Below are positions 8,458-17,727 of a stretch of DNA of 64,000 nt, piece by piece (the stretch's first letter is position 1; each line of letters starts with the position of its first letter). Below the pieces are notes generated by a model. The model searched no databases. It was not told the DNA's origin and saw only the letters and a list, made by a program, of their open reading frames with translations. The stretch comes from Rathayibacter sp. SD072 (GTDB lineage: Bacteria; Actinomycetota; Actinomycetes; Actinomycetales; Microbacteriaceae), in the NCBI RefSeq assembly GCF_017355185.1, contig NZ_JADILJ010000005.1:1-64000 (forward strand), in the 5' to 3' direction. The position numbers and the translations under genes are program-made.

Positions 8458-9423
8458 TCAGCTCACCGCGAGGATGTCGATCACGAAGACGAGCGTGTCG
8501 GTGCCCGAGATGCCGGCGTTCGCGTTGCCCGCCTCACCGTAGCCCTGGGCCGGCGGGATCACGACGACGACCTGCGAGCCGACGGTCTGACCCACGAGCG
8601 CCTTCTTGAAGCCCTCGATCACGTCACCGGTGCCGAACGACGCCGGAGTGCCCGTGCCCCAGCTCTGATCGAAGACCTCCCCGGTGCCCCACACGGTGCC
8701 CTGGTACTGCACGATCAGGCTGTCGCCGTCGGCCACGACGGCCCCGTCGCCCTTCTTCAGCACGCCCAGCTGCAGCTCGGCGGGCGGATCCGTCTCGGGG
8801 ATCGTGACGGTCGGCGCACCGTCCTCGGCGAGCGCCACCGTCGGCAGCCCGTCGACGGGCGGCTGCGGCTCACCGGTGGCCGCGGTCGGCACGATCGACT
8901 CGACGTCGATGACCATGACGATGGAGTCCTCCGCCGCGATGCCGAAGTCGGCGCTGCCCGCGTCGCCGAACGCATCGGCCGGCGGCACGACGGCGACCAC
9001 GCGGGAGCCGACGGTCGCGCAGTTCACGGCCTTGACCAGACCCGAGAGGTACTGCTCGGTGTCGACGGCGAACGCGGCGCGGCCGCCGGACGCGTAGGTG
9101 CTCGCCGAGAACTCGGCTCCGCTGGTCGCGTTGTAGAGCGTGTAGTCGACCAGCACCGTGTCGCCCTCCGCCACCTCCTCGCCCGTGCCCTCGATCACGA
9201 CCGTGCGCTCGGTCTCGTCGACCTGGAGGGGGGACGGGAAGACGGTGATCGGCTTCGTCGCGAAATCGCCGCTCGTCTCGACGGTCGCCGAGGCGTCGCC
9301 CTCCGAGACGCAGCTGAGCGGAGTGGGCGACGCGCTCGGCTCCGCCTCCTCTGCTCCGCCGGTGCAGGCCGTGAGGCCCAGGGTCGCGCCGACGACGGCG
9401 AGGATCGCGAATGCTCTGCGCAC
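8458..9423 (-). CDS. Exported FKBP-type peptidyl-prolyl isomerase, lipoprotein, two FKBP domains
   Basis: This protein should fold secreted proteins by prolyl isomerisation at the outer face of the membrane. The signal peptide ends in the lipobox LTAC near residue 22, so it is probably lipid-anchored. Two FKBP units follow. The first (about residues 70-180) is divergent. The second (about residues 215-321) is typical, with [19 protein letters not shown] and IPPAQGYG. The open frame reaches 9477, but the GTG at 9423 has AGGAAAGG just upstream and starts right at the signal peptide. It lies upstream of dxr with a 38-base gap but reads the same way; dxr seems to have its own promoter. Confidence 0.9.
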   Translation of the reverse strand: MRRAFAILAVVGATLGLTACTGGAEEAEPSASPTPLSCVSEGDASATVETSGDFATKPITVFPSPLQVDETERTVVIEGTGEEVAEGDTVLVDYTLYNATSGAEFSASTYASGGRAAFAVDTEQYLSGLVKAVNCATVGSRVVAVVPPADAFGDAGSADFGIAAEDSIVMVIDVESIVPTAATGEPQPPVDGLPTVALAEDGAPTVTIPETDPPAELQLGVLKKGDGAVVADGDSLIVQYQGTVWGTGEVFDQSWGTGTPASFGTGDVIEGFKKALVGQTVGSQVVVVIPPAQGYGEAGNANAGISGTDTLVFVIDILAVS

Positions 9424-9543
9424 GGGGGTGCCTTTCCTGCCCGGTGGAGCCGGACGACGTTCGAGGGACGCCTCCATGCTCCGTCACGCGCCTAGGGACG
9501 ACCTGGACGCGCGGCGCCGGACCCCTCGTGCAGGAGCGCCGCC

Positions 9544-9549
9544 TAGCAT
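9544..9549 (+). promoter_or_regulatory. -10-like TAGCAT, first gabT (leaderless type)
   Basis: TAGCAT ends six bases before the ATG of the aminotransferase gene. There is no obvious -35 box. Confidence 0.35.
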
Positions 9550-9555
9550 GGGGGC

Positions 9556-10890
9556 ATGCGTGAATTCTCGGTCCCCCAGTCCCGCGCGCTCGTCACCGAG
9601 CTCCCCGGCCCGCGCTCGATCGCCCTCCAGGAGCGCCGCGTCAAGAGCGTCTCGCGCGGCGCGGGCACCCTCGCGAACATCTACATGGACCACGCCTCCG
9701 GCGCCGTCCTGGTCGACGTCGACGGCAACCGCCTCATCGACCTGGGCTGCGGCATCGGAGTGACGACCATCGGCCACGCGCACCCCGCCGTCGCCGCCGC
9801 GGCCGCCGCCCAGGCCGAGAAGCTGACGCACACGCTCTTCACGGTGACCCCGTACGAGAACTACGTCCGCGTCGCGGAGAAGCTCGCCGAGATCACCCCG
9901 GGCGACTTCGAGAAGCACTCCATCCTCGTCAACTCCGGCGCCGAAGCGGTCGAGAACGCGGTCAAGATCGCCCGCAAGTACACGGGCCGCCGCGCCATCG
10001 CCTCGCTCGACCACGCCTTCCACGGCCGCACGAACCTGACCATGGCGATGACCTACCGCCCCTACCCCGAGCGCGCGGGCATGGGTCCCTTCCCGGGCGA
10101 GATCTACAGCCTCCCGATCAGCTACCCCTTCCGCGACCCCGAGGGCATGACGGGCGAGGAGGCCGCGGAGCGCTCGATCGACTACATCCGCACCCACATC
10201 GGAGCACAGGAGCTCGCGGCCCTCTTCGTCGAGCCGATCCAGGGCGACGGCGGCATCATCATCCCGGCGCCCGGCTATTTCCAGCGCCTCTCCGAGTTCT
10301 GCACCGAGAACGGCATCGTCTTCGTCGCCGACGAGATCCAGGCCGGCATCGCCCGCACCGGCACGTGGTACTCGATCGAGCACCACGGAGTCGTCCCGGA
10401 CCTGATCACCACCGCGAAGGGCATCGCGGGCGGCTTCCCGCTCGCCGCCGTCACCGGCCGCGCCGAGATCATGGACGCCGTGCAGCCCGGCGGCATCGGC
10501 GGCACCTTCGGCGGCAACCCCGTCTCCACCGCCGCGGCGCTCGCCACCTTCGAGGCGATCGAGTCCGAGGGGCTCCTCGAGGAGGCGCAGCGCGTCGAGC
10601 GCGCCCTGTGGGCCCGCATCGGCGACTGGGCCGAGCGCTTCCCCGTCGTCGGCGAGGTGCGCGGCAAGGGCGCCATGTTCGGCGTCGAGCTCGTGCACCC
10701 CGGCACCAAGAAGCAGAACCCGGAGGCGCTCGCCGCGATCCTGAAGCACGCCACCGCCAACGGCGTCATCCCGCTCGACGCGGGCAGCTGGGACAGCGTC
10801 CTGCGCATCATGCCGAGCGTGGTCATCAGCGAGGAGCTGATCGACGACGCGATGTCCGTCATCGAGGAGGCGCTCGCCCGGCTGAGCTGA
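9556..10890 (+). CDS. gabT: 4-aminobutyrate aminotransferase (class III), copy 1
   Basis: This PLP enzyme transfers the amino group of GABA to 2-oxoglutarate, giving succinate semialdehyde and glutamate. The 444-residue sequence carries the class III hallmarks: NSGAEAVENAVKIARKYTG for cofactor phosphate binding, VADEIQAGIARTG with the PLP-pyridine Asp, and the PLP lysine in TTAKGIAGG. A close paralogue lies at 12300-13661, with long identical blocks. With the pot transporter and the second aminotransferase it fits putrescine/GABA degradation. Other omega-amino donors cannot be excluded. A strong hairpin (10902-10935) follows the stop codon. Confidence 0.9.
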   Translation: MREFSVPQSRALVTELPGPRSIALQERRVKSVSRGAGTLANIYMDHASGAVLVDVDGNRLIDLGCGIGVTTIGHAHPAVAAAAAAQAEKLTHTLFTVTPYENYVRVAEKLAEITPGDFEKHSILVNSGAEAVENAVKIARKYTGRRAIASLDHAFHGRTNLTMAMTYRPYPERAGMGPFPGEIYSLPISYPFRDPEGMTGEEAAERSIDYIRTHIGAQELAALFVEPIQGDGGIIIPAPGYFQRLSEFCTENGIVFVADEIQAGIARTGTWYSIEHHGVVPDLITTAKGIAGGFPLAAVTGRAEIMDAVQPGGIGGTFGGNPVSTAAALATFEAIESEGLLEEAQRVERALWARIGDWAERFPVVGEVRGKGAMFGVELVHPGTKKQNPEALAAILKHATANGVIPLDAGSWDSVLRIMPSVVISEELIDDAMSVIEEALARLS

Positions 10891-10901
10891 GCGCCGCTCC
10901 T

Positions 10902-10935
10902 CCCGCCGGTCGTGTCCCCGGACATGACCGGCGGG
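10902..10935 (+). terminator. Terminator hairpin after first gabT
   Basis: CCCGCCGGTC and GACCGGCGGG form a perfect 10-bp outer stem. The inner bases extend it to about 16 pairs with one G-T wobble. It sits 12 bases past the gabT stop codon and upstream of the next promoter. There is no T-run, which is usual at this GC content. Confidence 0.75.
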
Positions 10936-10950
10936 GCATGCGTCCGGCGG

Positions 10951-10956
10951 TAACGT
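10951..10956 (+). promoter_or_regulatory. -10-like TAACGT, acyltransferase gene (leaderless type)
   Basis: TAACGT is seven bases before ATG 10964 but only one base before the alternative GTG at 10958. If it is a real -10 box, only the ATG can be the start. Confidence 0.35.
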
Positions 10957-10963
10957 CGTGCGA

Positions 10964-11719
10964 ATGCGGACCGACGACGACCACGACGCGCCGACCCCTC
11001 CCGGAATCGGTCCCTCGGCGCGATTCGCCCGCTTCGCGATGGGCGGCATCGGACGGATGGTCTACCGGCCCATCATCGAGGGGCGCGACAACGTCCCCCT
11101 CACCGGTCGGGTGATCCTCGCGAGCAACCACCTCTCGTTCATCGACTCCCCCGTCCTCACGCTCCTGGCGCCGCGGCCGGTGCAGTTCCTGGCGAAGGCG
11201 GACTACTTCACGGGGACCGGCGCGCGCGGGGCTCTGTCACGCTCCTTCTTCACCGCCGTCGGCGCCGTGGCGGTCGAGCGCGGTGCGGGTCAGGCCGCGC
11301 AGGAGGCGCTCGACCTGGGCCGCGCGATCCTCGAGCGCGACGAGGCCTTCGCCGTCTATCCCGAGGGCACGCGCTCGCGCGACGGCCGCCTGTACCGCGG
11401 GCGCACCGGAGTCGCGTGGCTCGCGCTCACGACCGGCGCACCGGTCGTCCCCGTCGGCCTCATCGGCACGCAGGAGCTCCAGCCGGTGGGGTCGAAGATC
11501 CCGCGCCTGCACCGCATCACCGTGCGCTTCGGCGATCCGCTCGATCTCTCGCACCACGGATCGGCCGACTCGGGCCGGGCGCGCCGCCACGCCACCGACG
11601 AGGTGATGACGGCGATCCACGCGCTCTCGGAGCAGGAGGCCGCGGGCGTCTACAACGAGTCGCCGCCGACGACGACCGCCGAGCGCATCCGCCGCGCTCT
11701 GCCGCACGAGCGGCGCTGA
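10964..11719 (+). CDS. plsC: 1-acyl-sn-glycerol-3-phosphate acyltransferase (PlsC family)
   Basis: This enzyme likely esterifies lysophosphatidic acid to phosphatidic acid at the inner membrane. The family motif I is visible as NHLSFIDSP (HxxxxD) and motif III as YPEGTRSRDG, with VPVGLIGT following. Length of 251 residues is typical. The ATG at 10964 is preferred over GTG 10958 because of the position of the -10-like box. The C-terminal ~30 residues are polar and variable. It stands between two aminotransferase genes without an obvious functional link. Confidence 0.88.
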   Translation: MRTDDDHDAPTPPGIGPSARFARFAMGGIGRMVYRPIIEGRDNVPLTGRVILASNHLSFIDSPVLTLLAPRPVQFLAKADYFTGTGARGALSRSFFTAVGAVAVERGAGQAAQEALDLGRAILERDEAFAVYPEGTRSRDGRLYRGRTGVAWLALTTGAPVVPVGLIGTQELQPVGSKIPRLHRITVRFGDPLDLSHHGSADSGRARRHATDEVMTAIHALSEQEAAGVYNESPPTTTAERIRRALPHERR

Positions 11720-11739
11720 GGCCGGGCGGACGGCTCCGT

Positions 11740-12210
11740 TCAGCCTGCGGCCACCGTCTCGGGCTCGTGCTCGACAGGGAAGGCGACGGAGTTGGCGATG
11801 AAGCACAGTCGCGCCGCCTCCGGATGCAGCGACCGGGCGAGCTCGATCATCGACGCATCCGCCACCGTCACCCGGGGGCGCAGCGTCACTGAGGCGAAGC
11901 GGCCGCCGTCGCCCTCCTGCACCATGCGGCCCACCGCGTCGTCGACGTAGTCGGTGACGACCACTCCGTTCTTCACGGCCACGTGCAGGTACGAGAGCAG
12001 ATGGCACTGCGAGAGCGCGGCGAGGAGCAGCTGCTCCGGATTCCAGCGGTCCGGGTCCCCGCGGAAGGGCTTGTCGGCCGAGCCGAGGATCACCTCGCGC
12101 CCGTCCGCGCGCACCGTGTTCTGCCGGCCGTAGTCGCGGTACCCGCTCGTGCCGGTGCCGCGGTTCCCCTCCCAGACGACGGAAACCGCGTAGTGGTGAT
12201 CGATCTGCAT
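11740..12210 (-). CDS. OsmC family peroxiredoxin-like protein
   Basis: OsmC/Ohr proteins reduce organic hydroperoxides with two redox-active cysteines. Both are present: LSQCHLLSYL (about residue 89) and AARLCFIANSV (about residue 136). The N-terminal YAVSVVWEGNRGTGTSGYRDY is typical of the OsmC subgroup (YhfA-like) rather than Ohr. Length of 156 residues is normal. AGAAGGAA precedes the ATG. It is transcribed divergently from the second gabT across an 89-base gap. The substrate cannot be told from sequence. Confidence 0.88.
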   Translation of the reverse strand: MQIDHHYAVSVVWEGNRGTGTSGYRDYGRQNTVRADGREVILGSADKPFRGDPDRWNPEQLLLAALSQCHLLSYLHVAVKNGVVVTDYVDDAVGRMVQEGDGGRFASVTLRPRVTVADASMIELARSLHPEAARLCFIANSVAFPVEHEPETVAAG

Positions 12211-12284
12211 CGGATTCCTTCTTCCGTTCCCTGGATCGAGCCGGTCTCGTCCGTCTGGACCCCTTGCCGCGGAGGACCCGCGGG

Positions 12285-12290
12285 TAGGAT
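12285..12290 (+). promoter_or_regulatory. -10-like TAGGAT, second gabT
   Basis: TAGGAT ends nine bases before the ATG at 12300, leaving little or no leader. The intervening bases include CAGGA, which could also act as a weak ribosome site. Confidence 0.35.
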
Positions 12291-12299
12291 CGCAGGACC

Positions 12300-13661
12300 A
12301 TGACAGACACGCTCGCCCCCCAGGTTCCCACGTCGGCAGTCCCGCAGGAGAGGCTCGTCGCCACCGAGATCCCCGGGCCCCGCTCGAAGGCCCTGCACGA
12401 ACGACGTCTCGCCGTCGTGCCCACCGGCGTGGGCACCGCTCTCCCCGTGTACATCGACCGCGCGCACGGCGCGATCCTCGTCGATGTCGACGGCAACCGC
12501 TTCATCGACCTCGGCGCCGGCATCGGAGTGACCACGATCGGTCACACCGACGACGAGGTCGTCGCCGCCGCGACCGAGCAGCTCGGCCGCCTCACGCACA
12601 CCCTCTTCACGGTCACGCCCTACGAGCCCTACATCCGCGTCGCGGAGCTGCTCGGCGAGCACACCCCCGGCGACTTCGCCAAGAAGACCGTCCTCGTCAA
12701 CTCGGGTGCCGAGGCGGTCGAGAACGCGGTCAAGATCGCCCGCAAGCACACGGGCCGGCCCGGTGTCGCGGTCCTCGACCACGCCTACCACGGCCGCACC
12801 AACCTGACCATGGCGATGAACTTCAAGGCGCTGCCCTACGGCCTCGGCTTCGGGCCGTTCGCGAGCGACATCCACCGCGCACCGAGCTCCTACCCGTACC
12901 ACGACGGGCTCTCGGGGGCCGAGGCCGCCGAGCGCACGATCTCGTACCTCGAGAAGACGGTCGGGGCGTCCGCCCTCGCCTGCCTCGTCGTCGAGCCCGT
13001 GCAGGGCGAGGGCGGCTTCATGGTGCCCGCCGACGGGTACCTGCCCGCACTGCAGGAGTGGTGCACCGCGAACGGCATCGTCTTCGTCGCCGACGAGATC
13101 CAGTCGGGCATGGCCCGCACCGGCGCCTGGTTCGCCAGTGAGCACTTCGGTCTCGTCCCCGACCTCGTCCTGTCGGCCAAGGGCATCGCGGGCGGCCTGC
13201 CGCTCGCCGGGGTCACGGGACGCGCCGAGATCATGGACTCCGCCCAAGCCGGCGGGCTGGGCGGCACCTTCGGCGGCAACCCCGTCGCGGCCGCCGCCTC
13301 CGTCGCCGTCTTCGAGCGCATCGAGCGCGAGGGTCTGCTGGCCGAGGCCGACCGCATCGGCGCCCGCCTCGGTGCCGCGCTGCGCGAGCTGCAGGAGCAG
13401 TACGACATCATCGGCGACGTCCGCGGCATCGGCGCCATGATGGCGATCGAGCTCGTCCTGCCCGGAACGGCGACGACCACGAAGATCCCGAACGCCGCCG
13501 CGGTCACCGCGATCACCGAGTACGCGGCGTCGCACGGCGTCCTCGTCCTGAGTGCCGGGACCTACGGCAACGTGGTGCGATTCCTGCCGAGCCTCGCGCT
13601 CACCGACGACCTGCTCGACGACGCCGTGTCCGTCCTGCGCGAGGCCTTCGCGACGCTCTGA
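12300..13661 (+). CDS. gabT: 4-aminobutyrate aminotransferase (class III), copy 2
   Basis: This is a second GABA-type aminotransferase of 453 residues, close to the gene at 9556-10890. Shared blocks include GIGVTTIGH, LTHTLFTVTPYE and NSGAEAVENAVKIARK. The PLP-binding Asp is in VADEIQSGMARTG and the catalytic Lys in LSAKGIAGGLPL. Differences cluster around the substrate-facing loops and the C-terminus, so the two may prefer different omega-amino acids (GABA, 5-aminovalerate, beta-alanine). This is an inference. It is followed by a long perfect hairpin terminator (13677-13720). Confidence 0.9.
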   Translation: MTDTLAPQVPTSAVPQERLVATEIPGPRSKALHERRLAVVPTGVGTALPVYIDRAHGAILVDVDGNRFIDLGAGIGVTTIGHTDDEVVAAATEQLGRLTHTLFTVTPYEPYIRVAELLGEHTPGDFAKKTVLVNSGAEAVENAVKIARKHTGRPGVAVLDHAYHGRTNLTMAMNFKALPYGLGFGPFASDIHRAPSSYPYHDGLSGAEAAERTISYLEKTVGASALACLVVEPVQGEGGFMVPADGYLPALQEWCTANGIVFVADEIQSGMARTGAWFASEHFGLVPDLVLSAKGIAGGLPLAGVTGRAEIMDSAQAGGLGGTFGGNPVAAAASVAVFERIEREGLLAEADRIGARLGAALRELQEQYDIIGDVRGIGAMMAIELVLPGTATTTKIPNAAAVTAITEYAASHGVLVLSAGTYGNVVRFLPSLALTDDLLDDAVSVLREAFATL

Positions 13662-13676
13662 CCCTCCGTCCCCGCA

Positions 13677-13720
13677 CCCGACGGCCCGGGCCCCCGCACA
13701 GGAGGCGCCGGGCCGTCGGG
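13677..13720 (+). terminator. Terminator hairpin after second gabT
   Basis: CCCGACGGCCCGG and CCGGGCCGTCGGG form a perfect 13-bp stem with an 18-base loop. It starts 15 bases after the stop codon and ends at the base before the -10-like box of the asparaginase gene. Confidence 0.8.
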
Positions 13721-13726
13721 CAAGAT
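13721..13726 (+). promoter_or_regulatory. -10-like CAAGAT, asparaginase gene
   Basis: CAAGAT ends six bases before the ATG; the six bases are all G and could also serve as a ribosome site. Its -35 region would lie within the preceding terminator stem. Confidence 0.3.
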
Positions 13727-13732
13727 GGGGGG

Positions 13733-14728
13733 ATGTCTGCAGGAACCTTCACCGTCGCGGAGTCCGTCGAGCTCGCCGTCGTCGAGCGCTCGGGCTTCGT
13801 CGAGTCCCGCCATGCCGGCTCGGCCGTGCTGCTCGACACGGACGGCCGGGTCTCCCGCACGCTCGGCAACCCGTCCGCTCCGATCCTCCCCCGGTCGTGC
13901 CTCAAGCCCTTCCAGGCCCTCGCTGTCATGACGGCGGGCGTCGAGCTGAGCGGCGCGGAGGCGGTCATCGCGACGGCGAGCCACGCGGGGATCCCGCAGC
14001 ACGTCGCCCTGGTTCAGAACCTGCTCTTCCGTGCCGGGCTCGATCACACCGCGCTGCAGTGCCCCGCCGACTGGCCGAGCGACTCGGCCACCCGCGCGCA
14101 GCTCCTGCGCGCCGGCGCGACGCAGGATCCGCTCTACATGAACTGCTCCGGCAAGCACGCGGCCATGCTGCTGGCCTGCGTCCCGAACGGCTGGAGCACG
14201 GACGACTACCTCGAGCGCTCCCACCCCCTGCAGCAGCACATCGTCGACACGATCGAGCGGCTGACGGGCGAGCGCGTCGCCGGCACCGCGATCGACGGCT
14301 GCGGTGCTCCCGTGCACGCCCTGCCGCTGACCGCGCTGGCGAAAGGGATCTCCCGCATCGTGTCGTCCTCCGCGGCGTCGCCCTTCGGCCTCTACCGCCA
14401 GGCGGGCGTCCTCACGAACGCGATCCTCGAGAACGCCTGGGCCCTCGACGGCCCCGGCCGCGACAACACCGTTGTCATCGAGCGGCTCGGCCTGGTGGCG
14501 AAGCTCGGGGCGGAGGGCGTGCTGGTCATGGCCTCGCCCGACGGCACCACGGTCGCACTGAAGATCCTCGACGGGAGCCTGCGCGCGGCGACGGTCGTCG
14601 CGCTCAAGCTCCTCGTCGAGGCCGGTGCGGTGGAGCGGACGGCGGCGAACGAGGTCCTCGTGCGGCTGAACCCGGTCGTCACGGGCGGCGGGCGCCCGGT
14701 CGGCGCGATCCGCGCCTCCTACGTCTGA
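13733..14728 (+). CDS. L-asparaginase II family protein (Rhizobium etli type)
   Basis: This protein belongs to the asparaginase II family, the thermolabile R. etli-type enzymes unrelated to E. coli AnsA/AnsB. They hydrolyse asparagine to aspartate and ammonia. The key family motif MNCSGKHAAMLLAC is present around residues 136-149, and a second Ser/Lys-rich region lies near RSCLKPFQAL. Length of 331 residues is normal. It ends only 7 bases from the stop codon of potC, in convergent orientation. A link to nitrogen scavenging alongside the polyamine genes is plausible but inferred. Confidence 0.85.
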   Translation: MSAGTFTVAESVELAVVERSGFVESRHAGSAVLLDTDGRVSRTLGNPSAPILPRSCLKPFQALAVMTAGVELSGAEAVIATASHAGIPQHVALVQNLLFRAGLDHTALQCPADWPSDSATRAQLLRAGATQDPLYMNCSGKHAAMLLACVPNGWSTDDYLERSHPLQQHIVDTIERLTGERVAGTAIDGCGAPVHALPLTALAKGISRIVSSSAASPFGLYRQAGVLTNAILENAWALDGPGRDNTVVIERLGLVAKLGAEGVLVMASPDGTTVALKILDGSLRAATVVALKLLVEAGAVERTAANEVLVRLNPVVTGGGRPVGAIRASYV

Positions 14729-14751
14729 CGCCCGCTCACTGCAGCCGGGCG
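14729..14751. terminator. Possible bidirectional terminator between asparaginase gene and potC
   Basis: CGCCCG and CGGGCG form a 6-bp stem with an 11-base loop over the convergent gene ends, partly inside the last codons of potC. It is weak, but nothing better is present. Confidence 0.3.
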
Positions 14752-15611
14752 ATCCGCTTGGCCCTCGCGGCCGAGGACACCTGCGTGACGACCACGATCA
14801 CGATCGCCAGGAGGAACACCGCCGACGCGATCACGTTCGCCTCGGCCGGGATCCCGCGGGCCGCCGCGATGTAGATGTACTTCGGGAACGTCGTGACGGA
14901 TCCGGAGTTGAAGTTCGTGATGATGAAGTCGTCGAAGCTCAGCGCGAACGAGAGCAGGGCCGCGGCGAGGATGCCGGGCAGCAGGAGCGGGAAGGTGATC
15001 CGCCAGAACACCTGGCCCGGCGACGCGTAGAGGTCGCGTCCCGCCTCCTCGAGCTTGGGGTCGAGGCTCGCCACGCGGGCCTTGACCGTCACCACGACGA
15101 AGCTGATGCAGAACATCGTGTGCGCCAGGATGATCGTCACGAGCCCCTTCTCGGCCCCGACCGTGAGGAACTGCGCGGCGAGTCCGGCACCGAGCACGAC
15201 CTCGGGGGTGGCCATGGGCAGGAACAGCAGCAGGCTGATCGCCGAGCGGAAGCGGAAGCGGAAGCGCACGAGGGCCAGGGCGATCATGGTGCCCAGGGCG
15301 GTGGCGAGCACCGTGGCGACGGCGCCGACGAGGAGGCTGTTGCCGAACGCGGTCATGACCTCCTCGCTCGTCCACGCCGAGATCCACTTGTCGAAGGTGA
15401 ATCCGCGCCAGGCGATGTTGCTCTTGCCCGAGTCGTTGAACGAGAAGACGAACGTGTAGGCGATGGGGATGAGCAGGAAGATCAGCGCGAGGGCCGTGTA
15501 GACCCCGAGCCCGAGTCCCGTGAAGCGGCGCGGACCGCGGACGGGAGCCGGTGCGGGCGCACCGAGGGCCTCCTGGGCGCTGGCGACGGGCCGGTCGGCG
15601 GTGGCGGTCAC
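14736..15611 (-). CDS. potC: Spermidine/putrescine ABC transporter permease PotC
   Basis: This is one of two inner-membrane permeases of the polyamine importer. It is 291 residues with about six membrane helices and the cytoplasmic EAA-loop region LEEAGRDLYASPGQVFWRITFPLLLPG that contacts the ATPase. The first ~45 residues are a polar Ala/Pro-rich extension. The GTG start at 15611 overlaps the potB stop by four bases and has GGAGG upstream. It is the last gene of the potD-A-B-C operon. Confidence 0.9.
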   Translation of the reverse strand: MTATADRPVASAQEALGAPAPAPVRGPRRFTGLGLGVYTALALIFLLIPIAYTFVFSFNDSGKSNIAWRGFTFDKWISAWTSEEVMTAFGNSLLVGAVATVLATALGTMIALALVRFRFRFRSAISLLLFLPMATPEVVLGAGLAAQFLTVGAEKGLVTIILAHTMFCISFVVVTVKARVASLDPKLEEAGRDLYASPGQVFWRITFPLLLPGILAAALLSFALSFDDFIITNFNSGSVTTFPKYIYIAAARGIPAEANVIASAVFLLAIVIVVVTQVSSAARAKRIARLQ

Positions 15612-16525
15612 AGCAGGTCCTCCGTTCCACTTCGCTTCACGTAGAAGCCCACGATGATCAGGATCACGGCCATCAGCACGATCGAGAGGGCTGCGGCGGC
15701 CGGGTAGTTCTCGAGTGTCAGGAAGTTGGCCTCGATCGCGTTGCCGACCATCGAGGTCTGCGAGGAGCCGAGGAAGTCGCGGCTGGCGTTGATGTAGTCG
15801 CCCGCCGCGGGGATGAAGGTCAGCAGCGTCCCCGACACGATCCCGGGCATCGACAGCGGCACGGTCACCTTCCAGAAGACGGACGCCGGATGCGCGTACA
15901 GGTCCGACCCCGCCTCCAGGAACCTGGTGTCGAGCCGCTCGAGCGTCGTGTACAGCGGCAGGGTCATGAACGGGATGAAGTTGTAGGTGATCCCGAAGAC
16001 GACGGCGATGGGCGTCCCGGTCAGGTGCCCGTCCGCCGGCAGGATCGCGACGGCCTTGAGCCCCTGCACCAGCGGGCTCTCGTCGGCGAGGATCTGCTTC
16101 CAGGCGAGGGTCCGCAGCAGGAAGCTGATGAAGAACGGCGCGATGACCAGCGTCAGGAGCAGGTTCTGCACCAGCGGCCACGGCCGCGCCTTGACTCCGA
16201 TGAAGTAGGCGAGCGGATAGCTGATCACGAGCGCGAGGACGGTGGCGATCAGGGCGTAGCCGAACGAGCGGACGGCGTGCGGCCAGTAGTCGGCCATCAC
16301 GACGAGGTAGTTCTGCCAGGCGAAGCCGGGGGCGTACTCGCCGATGTCGCCGTCCGGGATCTCGGCCTGGAACGAGGTGAGCACGAGCGAGATCAGCGGC
16401 GCCAGGAAGAAGAGCAGCATGTACGCGATGCCCGGCAGCAGAAGCACCAGCGCGAGCGTCGAGCGCCTGCGGACGGGCGCGTCGAGCGGGTTCGCCGGAC
16501 CGGAGGCGAACGCGGCGAAGGCCAT
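15608..16525 (-). CDS. potB: Spermidine/putrescine ABC transporter permease PotB
   Basis: This permease partner of PotC forms the membrane channel of the polyamine importer. At 305 residues it has six predicted helices, and the EAA loop is seen in LEAGSDLYAHPASVFWKVTVPLSMPG. The ATG at 16525 lies two bases beyond the potA stop codon, and its own stop overlaps potC by four bases, so the subunits are translationally coupled. The open frame extends upstream only as a shadow of potA. Confidence 0.9.
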   Translation of the reverse strand: MAFAAFASGPANPLDAPVRRRSTLALVLLLPGIAYMLLFFLAPLISLVLTSFQAEIPDGDIGEYAPGFAWQNYLVVMADYWPHAVRSFGYALIATVLALVISYPLAYFIGVKARPWPLVQNLLLTLVIAPFFISFLLRTLAWKQILADESPLVQGLKAVAILPADGHLTGTPIAVVFGITYNFIPFMTLPLYTTLERLDTRFLEAGSDLYAHPASVFWKVTVPLSMPGIVSGTLLTFIPAAGDYINASRDFLGSSQTSMVGNAIEANFLTLENYPAAAALSIVLMAVILIIVGFYVKRSGTEDLL

Positions 16526-16527
16526 GC

Positions 16528-17727
16528 CTACGCTCCCCCGGCTCGCCCGGCCAGCAGGCCGCGCTTCTGCAGTGCGATCGCCCGGGTCGAGTCGTCGGCG
16601 TCGAACCGCGGCACCGACCCCGGCTCGTCGGCGAGGCCGAAGCCGTGCTCGGTGCTCCAGCTGACCCACACCTGGGCGCCCTCGCCCACGACCGGTCCGA
16701 AGACCATGTTCTGGGCGAAGACGACCACGGGTCCGAGTCCCGGCATCTGGATCGTGTACTGGGTGCTGACCCCGCTGAAGGAGACGTCGACCACGATGCC
16801 CGGCCCGAGGACGTTCCGATCGGGCAGATCGCCGGGCGCCTCTGTCAGCAGCAGGAGCTTCTCGGGGCGGATGCCGATGGTCACCTCGCCGCTCGTGCGC
16901 GCCGAGCGGGCGGAGGGGACCGTGATCCGGTGCCCGCCGGCCTCGACAGTGAGGGCGCGGTCCGTCGACCCGACGACCTCGCCGGTGAAGAGGTTCGACT
17001 GACCGAGGAAGTTCGCGACGAAGGCGGTGCGCGGGAGCTCGTAGAGCTCCTCCGGAGCGCCCATCTGCTCGATCCGGCCCTTGTTCATCACCGCCACGGT
17101 GTCGGCCATGGTCATGGCCTCCTCCTGGTCGTGCGTGACGTGGAGGAAGGTGAGACCCACCTCCTCCTGGATCGACTTGAGCTCGAGCTGCATCTGCCGG
17201 CGGAGCTTGAGGTCGAGCGCTCCCAGCGGCTCGTCGAGCAGCAGGAGCGCCGGGCGGTTGACGATCGCCCGGGCGAGGGCGACGCGCTGCTGCTGCCCGC
17301 CCGAGAGGGAGGAGGGACGTCGCTGCGCGAGGTGGTCGAGCTCCACGAGGCGGAGCGCCTCGTGCGCCTTGCCGACCGGGTCGTCGATCCGCCGGCGCTT
17401 CAGGCCGAAGGCGACGTTCTCGAGGATCGACATGTGCGGGAACAGCGCGTACGACTGGAAGACGGTGTTCACGGGCCGCTGGTAGGTCTTGGTGGCGGTG
17501 ACGTCCTCGCCGCCGATCAGGATGCGGCCGGCCGAGGGCTCCTCGAGCCCGGCCACCAGGCGCAGGGTCGTCGTCTTGCCGCAGCCAGACGGGCCCAGCA
17601 GCGCGAAGAACGATCCGGCCGGGATGGTCAGATCGAGCGAGTCGATGGCGGTGAAGCCGGGGTACTGCTTGCTGATCCCGACCAGCTGGAGGTCGGCGCC
17701 GCTCTCGGCGAAGGTTCCCGTCGCCAT
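16528..17727 (-). CDS. potA: Spermidine/putrescine ABC transporter ATP-binding protein PotA
   Basis: PotA is the cytoplasmic ATPase powering polyamine uptake. Its 399 residues include Walker A GPSGCGKT at 45-52, the signature LSGGQQQR, Walker B LLLLDEPLGALD, and a C-terminal TOBE-type domain that ends near the protein terminus. The ATG shares one base with the potD stop codon (TGATG). Substrate assignment (putrescine/spermidine) rests on the PotD sequence and the neighbouring aminotransferase genes. Confidence 0.92.
   Translation of the reverse strand: MATGTFAESGADLQLVGISKQYPGFTAIDSLDLTIPAGSFFALLGPSGCGKTTTLRLVAGLEEPSAGRILIGGEDVTATKTYQRPVNTVFQSYALFPHMSILENVAFGLKRRRIDDPVGKAHEALRLVELDHLAQRRPSSLSGGQQQRVALARAIVNRPALLLLDEPLGALDLKLRRQMQLELKSIQEEVGLTFLHVTHDQEEAMTMADTVAVMNKGRIEQMGAPEELYELPRTAFVANFLGQSNLFTGEVVGSTDRALTVEAGGHRITVPSARSARTSGEVTIGIRPEKLLLLTEAPGDLPDRNVLGPGIVVDVSFSGVSTQYTIQMPGLGPVVVFAQNMVFGPVVGEGAQVWVSWSTEHGFGLADEPGSVPRFDADDSTRAIALQKRGLLAGRAGGA

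Noticed and set aside
10958-10963. GTG at 10958 as the acyltransferase start
   Set aside because: It lies one base after the TAACGT box, so an mRNA starting at the normal distance would not include it; ATG 10964 is in frame and correctly placed.
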